Origin: Lolium rigidum
Lineage: Eukaryota > Streptophyta > Magnoliopsida > Poales > Poaceae
Reading direction: 5' to 3'
Length of the DNA stretch: 64,000 bases
NCBI RefSeq assembly: GCF_022539505.1
Contig: NC_061510.1
Location: 275,486,330-275,550,329, forward strand
Shown here piece after piece: positions 50,001-59,770 of this stretch. The stretch's first letter is position 1, and each line of letters starts with the position of its first letter. The position numbers and the translations under genes were made by a program. Under the pieces are notes generated by a model. That model was given only the letters and a program-made list of their open reading frames with translations, ran no database searches and was not told where the DNA came from.

Positions 50001-51372
50001 CTTCGCTTACTTGTACGGGGTGGGAGGCTAAATACAGGGCCAACCCCTCATCCCATTTCACTAGGGTGCGCGGACATTTCAGAATTCCCAACCGTTTTCC
50101 CCGCGCCGCCGCCATAGCCACCCGCGCGCCGCCGCTGAAAACAGAATATTTCGCAGGATTCTATTTTACGGAGTGGGGATACAGGGTCTGCTAGCTCGGA
50201 CGAGTTTCCGGCCGACGAAAAGTGAATACAGGACCCTCTACTCGTATTTTAAGGGGCAGAAAAATAAGAGACGTGTTAGACATGCTCTAAGTCATTTCTC
50301 TCATATATGTCGGTCATTTCACTGCTGCATCGATATCCATATCTTCTTCTTACATTTGTTCCTGCGTGTTGATTACTGCAGGGATCTCTGGAAGAAACTG
50401 AACCTGGCGGTGCTGGCCTGGATCTTCATCAACGCCACCTTCGGGTTCGCATCGCAGTTCGCAACATTTTTTGCAGTTCCTTGTCAAAATTCCTCAATCA
50501 TCTTACACGTGTGCTACCCATATGCATGGTCCAGAGTCCTGCTGGCAATGGGGCTCTACTACTGCGGCCTGCGTGCCACCAACGCCGCCTACGCCGTCGA
50601 CTTCCTCAACCTCATCCCCGTCGCCACATTCCTCATCGCCGTCGCGCTCCGTGCCGAGCGCCTCTCCCTCGCCTGCTGGCCGGGTAGGACCAAGCTCCTT
50701 GGCGCTGCCGCGGGCGTGGCCGGTACCATGGTCGTCAGCCTCTGCAAGGGCACCCACCTCCTCCTCCCGCACCTGCGGGTATCCCACTCCCACGGCGCCA
50801 AACCTGTCACCTCCGTCCATGGCGGCCAGAACATGGTCGTCGGCACGTTGTTCCTGGTCAGCAGCTGCGTGAGCTACGCGCTCTGGTTCGTTGTCCAGGC
50901 CAGGGTCGCCCTGGTGTTCCCGTCGAGGTACTGGACCACTACCCTGACCTGCATCGCCGGGAGCGTCCAGTCCGCCATCGCAGCCGCCGTGGTGGTCACC
51001 CTCACCGGCTCCGGCGCCGGCAGCTTGGGATTGACATCGGAGGCGTGGAGGCTGCAGTGGGACATGCAGCTCGCCACGGTGGTCTACTCCGGGGTGTTCA
51101 ACACGGGGGTGACGTTCGTGCTCGTGTCCTGGGCGGTGGCTCGCCGTGGGCCCGTGTACCCGCCCATGTTTAACTCGCTCTCGCTGGTGGCAACCACTGT
51201 GGTCGACGCCCTCGTGCTCGGCACCGACGTCTACCTAGGCGGCGTGCTCGGGGCGGCGCTCGTCGTGCTGGGGCTCTACGCCTTCCTCTGGGGCAAAGGT
51301 AAGGAGCTCGCCGCCGCCAAGGCCAGGGAGCTGGACCGGCCGACTGGAAACGACGACGATGGCATTGCCTAG
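47034..51372 (+). CDS. WAT1-related / UMAMIT-type EamA membrane transporter, 376 aa
   Basis: Exons 47034-47263, 50382-50444 and 50535-51372 join to 1131 nt with no stop. Donors are AG|GTACGT and GG|GTTCGC, acceptors CTGCAG|G and TCCAG|A. The protein starts MAGGGGDMEATRDAG and has the family order: first helix GMVLVQVFTVVTMLMSKLAL (about 28-47), the PLVLLVYRN signature (51-59), KKLNLAVLAWIFINATFG, LLAMGLYYCGLRATNAAYAV, FLNLIPVATFLIAV, then the second EamA half with SCVSYALWFVVQARV, RYWTTTLTC, GVFNTGVTFVLVSWAV, RGPVYPPMFNSLSLV and a Lys/Asp-rich tail. About ten helices are expected. Such proteins move amino acids, auxin or other metabolites across plasma or vacuolar membranes; the substrate cannot be read from sequence. 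Length is typical. Having most of the protein in one 838-bp exon is compact for a family that usually has more introns. Confidence 0.92.
48773..49005. repeat. ~44-bp minisatellite in intron 1
   Basis: Five imperfect units begin at about 48773, 48817, 48883, 48927 and 48971, each CTTTGCAGC(A/T)CC.GCGAC...GGTTGCAGC followed by GGCGGCCGGC; the second unit carries an extra 22 bp. Since 44 is not a multiple of three, it does not encode a repeat protein. Confidence 0.8.
49857..50287. mobile_element. Harbinger-type (Tourist-like) MITE, 431 bp
   Basis: Ends GAGCATGTCTAACA and (reversed) GAGCATGTCTAACACGTC, flanked by TAA on both sides (49854-49856 and 50288-50290). No transposase. It sits in intron 1 close to the acceptor. 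Confidence 0.9.
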
Positions 51373-52029
51373 CGCGAGATTGACCGAGCAAGAAAATAAT
51401 TGAGCTAAAAAGCTATTGAGGATTTAGATTGTCTCCGCTCGAGTTTAGTTACAGCATTATTCAGTGGAAATTAGCGAGAGCTAGCTAATTTCAGTGGAAC
51501 CAGCTCATTTTACCATCTGTCCTGTCCGTGCGTGAACGAAAAAAGGAAATATAAATTCGGAATCAGCAACATGTTACTAAGTAAAGGTGGTCAAACTCTA
51601 CATGATCTGATCAATTTAAACCCCTTCTTTCTGCGATGATCTAACCAGAATGCAACTCACTTTATACAATCAGAAGTACGTACTATCAGTACCAGGAACA
51701 TCTCCTCAGAGCTAGCTGCAAATCCGTAGACAACAGCGGCTCGGCGCCGGCGACCTCGAGTTCCATGCCGAACACGCCGCGTTTCGAAGATGCCTCGTGA
51801 AGACACTGGCACCACGGGAAGTCAACTGCTACACTCAAACTTGAAGAGAAGTCTTTGTAACGCAAGGTGCACACATGACACATGTAATGGACAATTGGGC
51901 AAGGACATGACTGTAAATAATATCTGAGCTAAATATGGTAGAGAGAGATAAACAAAGAAGTTAATCTCACAAGTTGATTTAGTATTAAGGTTAATATAAA
52001 AAGGGTAGCGTTGGGTGTCCCCCGGGAGG
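51373..52029 (+). other. 3' flank of transporter gene
   Basis: It presumably includes the 3' UTR. No canonical AATAAA is obvious near the stop (AAAATAATTGAG at 51391 is the closest). No other gene is seen. Confidence 0.45.
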
Positions 52030-52168
52030 CCGGGATAAATTTTTTTGATCCTCCGGGTCCATAGCTTGGCATGCGTCTCATTTAGCCTCCTCAATCTCTC
52101 CGGATTGCATCCGGCAGACTCTTTGTAATGATTTGTTATGATCAATAAAGTGCCGTATCCCCTCAAAA
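52030..52168 (+). mobile_element. 5'-truncated LINE tail
   Basis: CTCCGGATTGCATCCGGCAG, then ACTCTTTGTAATGATTTGTT and GATCAATAAAGTGCC, ending CCTCAAAAGAAAAT. It matches, in the opposite orientation, the 3' end of the LINE at 55025-57371 base for base over most of 80 bp. The 5' limit is approximate. Confidence 0.8.
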
Positions 52169-52700
52169 GAAAATCCCACTTTTGCTTCCATAATGTACCA
52201 ATATACCAAAAAAAACATTTTATTTGGAGAAAAAACAATTTCCACCAAAATCACACTTTTGCTTCCATAATGTACTAATGTAATGTTTCGTTTGGAGCAA
52301 AATCTATTCCAATTAAATCGCACTTTTGCTTCCATAAAAGCTTGAATTTAGCAAAATCAACCGTGATTGTAGCGAAAAGCGGTTCATCCACAAAACACAG
52401 ACCTCGCCGGAGATCTCACCGGACACCACCGGAGACCTAGTAGCAAAAATTGTACTAATGAGGCAAAAAAAATTGAACTCATCGGAAACATCACCGAAGA
52501 CCTCACCGGGAAGAAAAGTGTTAATGTAGCAAAACCGATTTCGGCAGAGACTCTCGCCGGAGACATTGTAGCAACAATTTGTATTAGTGTAGCATACCCG
52601 CTGAACCATCGTAGCAAACAAAAAGTAGTTATGTAGCAAATCACAACTAGCAGAAGCAAAAGATCCCAAAAACGTGATCCTGCCGGTAGCAACACCCAAC
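52169..52700. repeat. dispersed short repeats (CACTTTTGCTTCCATAATGT and GTAGCAA motifs)
   Basis: CACTTTTGCTTCCATAA occurs at about 52180, 52254 and 52321, so roughly 70 bp apart. Further right, TGTAGCAA-type motifs recur at about 52370, 52437, 52527, 52568, 52611 and 52634, mixed with CGCCGGAGA and ACCGGAGACC. No ends recognised and no gene. Confidence 0.6.
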
Positions 52701-52799
52701 ATCTTTGGTAGCAACCCCGACCACCATTCGACGCCCACAATGACTCGTGTTCTTGGTTCCCCTCCACAGACCACAGTGTGGGTACTCACAATTTTTCTT

Positions 52800-53700
52800 T
52801 AACAAAACAGTACTGAGTTTATTAACTAGCATCTCCTAGAAAGAAAAAATTGTTCAATCAACTGCACAATAAAATTTTGATAGAAATGAATTATTTTCTC
52901 AGTCGTTTACACTTGGAAACATACAAAATGTTTCCATTGTTTTGTCATCTACACACACTTGCACACCTTCGGTAAGAAACTCAGCAGGTTGCCAGAGGTA
53001 GAGAAATCTTTTTTTTTATTTCGAGATAATTTTCCACCATAGAATTGGGTTCCACAAAAGTAAAAATTATGGACTACCGGGAAATCACTAGGCTCTGAAG
53101 GGCTAGGGCAAAAAGTTCAACTTTGTGAATATTGTAATGACGCTAGCAAGCGGTTGGTATATGGCAGAACATCCACTTCAATTTCGAATCACAATGTGGA
53201 CTACGAGTACCTAGATGATTTTCTTTGGTACACCCTTGAGAGAAACTCGTATCATCCTTCGTCCCCCTATCTGACGCAAAGAGGGGAGATGAGTATTGCG
53301 CCCAGCGCGGCCTTGGATTGTATAGCGCGTAGGAGTTACATATCTTACTGACACCTTCCATTCTTAAGCTAAGCTACTAGCTGACGATGGGAACGTGATA
53401 GACAAATTTGGTCGCCTGCGTATAGAGAGGGGATTAGATAGTAGAGGAAGCGAGATCCGTAGCAGTTAAGGTGTTCGATGTGTAATTCATGGTGGTGGCT
53501 GTGAGATTGATCAAGACCTCGTCAACATATATATAGCGAAACATGCACATTGCAATGATCTAACATTGGGTACCTACAATGTGATTTTCTAGCCTTAACT
53601 GAGAGGGGAAATTGTAGACTGCATTTACACTATGCACATGGCATACTCCAAGCAAAACCAATTTGAGCAGCCCCACCCATCAACTTTCGCCAGTGATAAT
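52800..53700. other. no gene seen
   Basis: AT-rich intergenic sequence; open frames up to about 70 codons without recognisable content. Confidence 0.5.
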
Positions 53701-53710
53701 GGAAAACTCT

Positions 53711-54070
53711 CATTTGTAACTAATTGCGTTCACACTCTATTTTTGTTGTGAGATTTCCAAGTTTTAAAAAAGGCAAAATAAAATTCTAGACATACATTAT
53801 GTTGTATCTTGTGCATCTGTGAAGTTTCATCTAAAAATATGTTAAATGTGACCTACACAAAAAGAACAAATGATGTGTAAATAGTACGTGACACTATTTA
53901 CGTATGTCTTCTCCTTTTTACACAGGTCACATTTTAACATATTTTTTTAGATAAAACTTCATAGACAAGATACAACACAATGTATGTCTAGAATTTTAGT
54001 TCACATTTTTTTAAACTTGAAAGTGTCACAATAAAATGGGATGGAGGCGCAACTAGTTGCGAAATATCCC
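53711..54070. mobile_element. 360-bp fold-back element (long inverted repeat MITE)
   Basis: The two halves are inverted copies around a centre near 53890. Pairs include GACATACATTATGTTGTATC with its complement at about 53966-53985, ATATGTTAAATGTGACCT with 53924-53942, GTAAATAGT with ACTATTTAC at the centre, and the outer CAACTAGTTGCG-type ends. Imperfect pairing extends over almost the whole length. No target duplication was established, so the superfamily is open. Confidence 0.78.
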
Positions 54071-54424
54071 CTCTCGATATGATAACCGAAGCACATTGGG
54101 GATAACAGTCATACTATTTTCCTCTTCTGTTAGACTAGTGCAACATGCATATTTGAAATCGTTCTAGGCTTGACAATAGCGAAATTGTTATACACATTAT
54201 TTCGATATATATGAATATTATATATGTGTTTGATTCATAAAGTCAACTTCAATAACTTAGTTCCCACCGAATTCCTATTTTTATTGCCTACTTTAATTTT
54301 TTTTTAAACGAACTTGCATGGTGGCTATCGCAATTGCGAGCACAACATATTTAGCATTTTTAGGGTATTAGATATTTACCTTTTATATTATGTATATATT
54401 TTTACTTCTATTTACCACCACAAG
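54071..54424. other. no gene seen
   Basis: AT-rich sequence between the fold-back element and the LTR fragment. Confidence 0.5.
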
Positions 54425-54838
54425 CAGCCGCACCACCCAGGGCACACAAGGCCGGCGCCCCAAGCCCCCCTCTCTCCCAAACCCTAGCCCTTCCTCCTCA
54501 TATCTCCCGCACAGTTTAGGCGAAGCCCTGCCGGAGTTCTCCACCACCATAGTCACCACGCCGTCGTGCTGCCGGGATTCCAAGGAGGATCTAATACATC
54601 CGCTGCCCCCTGGAATGGGAGAGGACGTCTTCATCGACACCGTACGTGTGACCGAGTACGAAGGTGCTGCCCAATTGTGGCACCGTCAAGATCTTCTACG
54701 CGCTTTTGAAAGCGGCAAGTGATCGACTACATCAACCACAAGATTTATCTCGTTAACGCTTAGCGATCTTCGAGGGTATTTGATCTTCATCTCGTTGCTA
54801 CCATCTACTAGATTAGATCTTGGCTTGTTATTCGTACA
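54425..54838 (+). repeat. fragment of copia LTR (downstream half)
   Basis: It aligns by eye with 4500-4940 of the left copia LTR: CTCCCAAACCCTAGCC, GCCGGAGTTCTCCACCACC, CACGCCGTCGTGCTG, GTGTGACCGAGTACG, AAGATCTTCTACGCGCTTTT, AGATCTTGGCTTG. Neither end is a natural LTR end, so it is a truncated, diverged copy. Confidence 0.85.
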
Positions 54839-55056
54839 GTCCCGCCTCCAGCATTTTTCGCTCGTCCGCGGCAAATACTTCTACGGTCGTCGCTAGAGTC
54901 ACCTCCTCCAACGCATTGTACTCTGCGAGTTGCGGGTCCTCCTCCACGACTTATATAGCCGCCTCTAACGCTGCCTCCTCCCACCAGCCACCCACGATCC
55001 ACGAGACCACGATCCAATTCATCTTTTTTTTTGAGAAAAAGTTGGCACTTTATTGA

Positions 55057-55755
55057 TCACAACAAATCATTACACAGAGTCTTCCGGATACAATCCGGAG
55101 CAAAGTTTCTGAAAACAGAAGAAATAAAAAGCTCCGTAGAACGTGCTAATATGTGTGCCGACTCATTACACTGACGACGAACATGAGAAACAGAGAACTC
55201 ATTAAAACCAGTAGCGATGGTCTTGATGTCTTGCACGACCACGCCTACATAGCTCCTGTCCTGCACCTGAGAATTAGTGCGTTGGACCAACGAAAGGCAG
55301 TCTGAAACTACCTGAATCTTGCTGAAACCTTCATCGGTAGCTAAGGAGACAGCGCGGCGCATCGCCAACGCTTCTGCTAACTCAGGCCCCGTAACCCCAT
55401 CAAGAAGCTCGCTGCAGCCAGCTAAGCACATACCGAGGTGGTTCCGGATTACGACGCCAACTCCCATCTTACCAGATAAAGGGAAAAGGGCTGCATCAAC
55501 ATTGATATGAACCTTGTCTTCAGGCGGCGGATTCCATCGTGCAACAGAAGATATGGAGTCACGCCTAATAGAAGGGTCAGGTTTGAAAAGATGCAGCTCA
55601 ATTAGTCCAAGCATAAGCTCTGATTTGTTCGGAAACGAGTGTGGGCTTCTCATTAGTTCGCCATTTCTGGCTCCGTTCCTAGAAGTCCAAAGATGCCACA
55701 CAACCACAGCGAGTACCATTTTCTCACCGTCCGTAGTCCCGAACGAGAAAATCAT
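55057..55755 (-). pseudogene. LINE RNase H domain
   Basis: KVHINVDAALFPLSGKMGVG carries the first Asp, GPELAEALAMRRAVSLA the Glu, and IQVVSDCLSLVQ the second Asp. NESAHILARS supplies the final conserved part. It shares the overall frame of the RT part but is separated by a stop and a local frameshift. Plant LINEs carry this C-terminal RNase H, so it belongs to the same element. Confidence 0.92.
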
Positions 55756-55791
55756 GCAGCCAGGTTTTTGGACTAGTGAACGTCTTCCTCC

Positions 55792-57371
55792 TTAATTTGA
55801 TGCCATAGATAGGTTTGATTTCTTGCCGGACTTTCTTGGCAAGCGGCGTAAGAGGAATACATGTTCGATACTCTCTTCACGATTGCAGTAGACACAGGAG
55901 CTTGCGGCTGGAATGTGTCTTCTACAAAGTTGAACTCCCGATGGCAGACAATCATGTGCAAAAGGCCACAAATTAATCTTCATATTGCCGGGAGCTTTAA
56001 TGGCCCAGAGCTTCTTCCACAGAACCATCTTTGCTTCAGTTTTCGAGCTAGCACCACCACCCTGTCTGCTGCGGTCTAGAAATAATTTTTCAGTTCTTGC
56101 AAGATTATAAGCCGAGGCCACAGTGTAGTCGCCAAAACGAGTGGCAGGCCAGGAAACGAAATCGTCCCCGCCTCTTCGACTGATAGGAATCTGAAGAACC
56201 TTGGTCGCTATCTCCTCTTCAAAAACGGTATGCACAACCTCTGCATCCCAAGAACGGCGATCTTCAGACAGCAGAAATTCGACCGTTGCGCCATCAGGGA
56301 TCAGTGTTAGGGGAGTAAACGACCCAGGCTTGACGTCCGGTATCCAGCTATCAGTCAACACACTGATCTTTCTTCCATCTCCAACACTCCATCGGATCCC
56401 ACGCTTGACCAGCTCCAAACCAAAACAAATGCTGCGCCATGTGTACGAGGCTGATCGAGGTTGAGGTGCATTCCAAAAATTGCCATCAGGAAAGTACCTA
56501 CCCTTTAGAACCCTTGCACACAACGAAGTAGGATCCGTGAGTAATCTCCAGCCTTGGCGCCCCAGCATAGCCTGGTTAAAGAGGACCAGATCTCTAAAAC
56601 CCATGCCACCAAGAAACTTAGGAGTTGACAGCCACTCCCAACTGCGCCAATGCATTTTCTTCCTTCCCTTTTCAATACCCCACCAGTAATCAGCTATAGC
56701 TCTGCGTAGAGTATCACAAATAGATATAGGAATCTGAAAACAGCTCATAATGAATGTCGGAATCGCTTGGATAATAGCCTTTAGTAAAGTTTCCTTCCCA
56801 GAACGAGAAGCGGGTCTATCCGACCATCCATTCAAATGTTTCCAAGTTCGTTCCACAATCGAACGAAAAGACATGGTAGGTGATCTACCAACCCCAGTGG
56901 GCATACCCAGGTAGGTCTCTTGAAGGGCCTCGTTGATCACCCCTAATCGTTTCTTTACATCCAGCTTCACTTGATCATCACAGTGAAGACCAAAAAAGAT
57001 GGACGATTTGTCCATATTAACTTTCTGACCCGAACCTTTGCAATACAGAGAAAGAGTCTCCTTCAACGCCTCTACACTTCTTGAATCACTTCGTGCAAAG
57101 AAGATGCTATCATCTGCGAATAGGAGGTGGGAAATAGGTGGACCTGAACGGCCGTTACGAACTCCTTGTAGAACCCCCACATTCTCCTTCTGAAACAGCA
57201 GACTAGACAAACCCTCGGTACAAAGTAAAAAGAGGTAGGGACTGATGGGATCCCCTTGTCGAATTCCTCTTGTAGGAACAACAGGCGAAGTGAGCTCTCC
57301 ATTGATACGGACTGCATAACGAACATTTGTCACACATCTCATAACAGTATTAATCCAGTCCAAAGAGAATC
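55792..57371 (-). pseudogene. LINE reverse transcriptase plus zf-RVT, partial
   Basis: The frame enters from the LTR junction and reads RYAVRINGELTSPVVPTRGI, RQGDPISPYLFLLC, then the catalytic HLLFADDSIFFA (FADD at 57109-57120), VNMDKSSIFFG, LGMPTGVGRSPT, GKETLLKAIIQAIPTFIMSC, WGIEKGRKKMHWRSW, GGMGFRDLVLFNQAMLGRQG, then the zinc-binding region with ASSCVYCNREESIEHVFLL. Palm motifs upstream of RQGDP are missing. After HVFL the original frame shifts (KKVRQEIKPIYGIKLRRKTF is visible in another frame) and a stop at 55792 ends the main frame. The domain order matches plant L1-type LINEs. Confidence 0.93.
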
Positions 57372-59770
57372 TGAAAGGACACGGATGTCGCCTAGAGGGG
57401 GGGTGAATAGGCGATTTAAAACTTTTACGAGATGGGCTTAACAAATGCGGAATAAAACTAGCGTTTACTTTGTCAAGCCCAAAGCCTATATACTATTGTT
57501 CACCTATGTGCACCAACAACTTATTCTAAGCAATGGTTCACCTATATGCACCAACAACTTATGCTAAGCAATACAAGCAAGTATGTGATAGCAAGATATA
57601 TATAACTTCAAGCACAAAGGCTATCACAAGGTAAAGTGCATAAGTAAAGAGCTCGGGTATAGAGATAACCGAGGCACGCGGGAGACGATGATTTATCCCG
57701 GAGTTCACACTCTTGCGAGTGCTAATCTCCGGTGGAGAGGTGCGGTTGCTTAGTGCTCCCGAACACCACAAGAGGCTCACCTTGAGGTGTGGTTGCTCGA
57801 TGCACACCAACGCCACAACGGCCTCACCCCAAGATGCGGTACTCACACCACACACCGAACGCCACGAAGGCGCCTCACCTAAATCTCCGGTGACCCTCGC
57901 CACAAAGGCCTAGGTCACGGTTCCACTAAGGGATTTCCTTCGAGGCGAAAACCGGGCCTTACACAAAGATTGGGGCACACATCCACAACTTAATTGGAGG
58001 CTCCCAACAAATCGCCACAAAGGCCTAGAATCCGTCTAGGGTTCCAAGAACCCAAGAGTAACAACCTTCTTGCTTTCACCACCACGAATCACCGTGGAGA
58101 ACTCAAACCGATGCACCAAATGCAATGGCAAGAACACCACAAAGATGCTCAAGTCCTTCTCTCTCAAATTCCAACAAAGCTACAAAAGCTATTGGGGGAA
58201 TAAGAGAGGAAGAACAAATAAGAGGAGGAACACCAAATTTCTCCAAGATCTAGATCTAGTGGATTCCCCTCACAAAGAGAGGGATTTGATTGGTAGGAAT
58301 GTAGATCTAGATTCCTCTTCCTTTTCCCTCAAAAAGATTCAAGAAGCATAGGAGGAGTAGAGGGAAAGGGAAGCTCTCAAGGTCAACAATGGTGGAGAGC
58401 ACAAAGGGGAAGAGGTGGCTGCCCAAGGAGGAAGAAGGGGGGCTTAAATACCCCCTCCCATCGAAATATGACCGTTTGGGCCAGCTCAGGCCGGATTTTC
58501 CGGGCCGGATATTTGCAAAATATCCGGGGCCCGAAAAACGGCTAAGGACATGAGAAAACTGCTCTCAGGATGGGGGCCGGACATTTGGCCGGATATTTGC
58601 CTGGATTTGTCCAAAAACAGGATTTTTCCGGGGGGGCGGATTATCCGCCCCAAACTTGGGCCGGAATATCCGCCCCCCTGAAAACTGGCAGAAACATCAA
58701 ACTGAAACGGGCATAACTTTAGCATCCGGACTCCGATTTTGATGATCTTGGGCTTGTTTTAAAGCTAGGAACAAGCTCTACAAGATCATGCAGGAAACCA
58801 TCATAGTCCAACAAGGAAGGATAGAAACAAATGATGAAAGATTTGACCTATCTAAAAAAGACATACCGGTAAAACCTCCAATCTTGAAAATGCAACAAGT
58901 TGCCCGTGCAAAAACCATTCTTGATGAACTAGAGCTTGTCATGAGAATAAGCACAAGCTCTAAAACATCACATAGATAAGGTCCAAATAACAACCAAGAA
59001 AGATGATGCAAGGATGCAAAGGTTTGAGCTCTCTCCGAACGATACGATCGAGTTACTCACTCGAGAGCCCTCTTGATAGTACGGCAACTAAACTAAAAAC
59101 CGGTCTCCAACTACACTATGAGACCGGTGAGAAAGAAACCCTATCAAGAGCAAACCTTATACTTGCGCATTCCACTTGAGCTTGATGACGACGATCTTGA
59201 CCTCAACAAGATGGAACGCCTTTCTTGCTTGTGCTTGCTTGACGAAGTCTTGTAGATTGCTCCCCCATAAACCACCATGGGAGAGCTTCTTCTTCGGCGC
59301 ATCTTCGCATAACCATGACCACCATGTGGATTGCTCCCCCATAATCCACCATGGGAGAGCTTCTTCTTCGGCGCATCTTCACATATCCATGATCACCATA
59401 TGGATGGCAAGACTCAAGCAAAAGATCTCTTCGAGATGGCTCATCTTGAACTTGCACATCATTTCTCCATGGCAAGCTTCAAACTTATGAACTCTTCGAG
59501 TTGGCTCATCTTGAACTTGCACTTCATTTCTTCATTCTTCATCATGTTGATGTCTTGAAGTAACTTGAGGGCTCACTTCATCTTCATCTTCAAGACATAC
59601 TTGACACTTGATATCCTTCATCAATTTCTTCTTATTGCAACCTTGAAGCCAACATATGGTTCAAGAATTGCCTATGGACAACTCCTACAAATATAACTCA
59701 ATGCAAACATTAGTCCATAGGGATTGTCATTAATTACCAAAACCACACATGGGGGCTCCATGCACTTTCA
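57372..59770 (-). repeat. LTR of second gag-only element (2399 bp)
   Basis: TG...CA ends (TGAAAGGAC ... CACTTTCA). It shares GTCGCCTAGAGGGGGGGTGA, GAGACCGGT, TGCTCCCCCATA and ACATTAGTCCATAGGG with the first copy's LTRs but is clearly diverged. The place of the CCGG-rich tandem is taken by CCGGATAT/GGGCCGG repeats at about 58485-58680. On the minus strand TATTTAAG at about 58443-58450 is a TATA-like candidate. Confidence 0.85.

Larger units (their letters stand above)
47264..50381 (+). other. intron 1 of transporter gene (3118 bp, repeat-loaded)
   Basis: The intron begins GTACGT and ends CTGCAG. 47264-48270 is AT-rich with nothing recognised. 48280-49600 is a GC-rich block with a 44-bp minisatellite and long overlapping frames on both strands that look spurious. 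49601-49856 is AT-rich. A Harbinger-type MITE follows at 49857-50287, 94 bp before the acceptor. Confidence 0.85.
55025..57371 (-). mobile_element. LINE retrotransposon, 3' half (RT to poly-A), interrupted
   Basis: The minus strand contains reverse transcriptase, a zinc-binding RT-associated domain and RNase H, then GATCAATAAAGTGCC and a terminal A-run (T-run at 55025-55040 on plus). Its 5' part is cut off at 57371, where the second gag-only LTR element inserted; the remainder would lie beyond the right edge. Confidence 0.93.
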
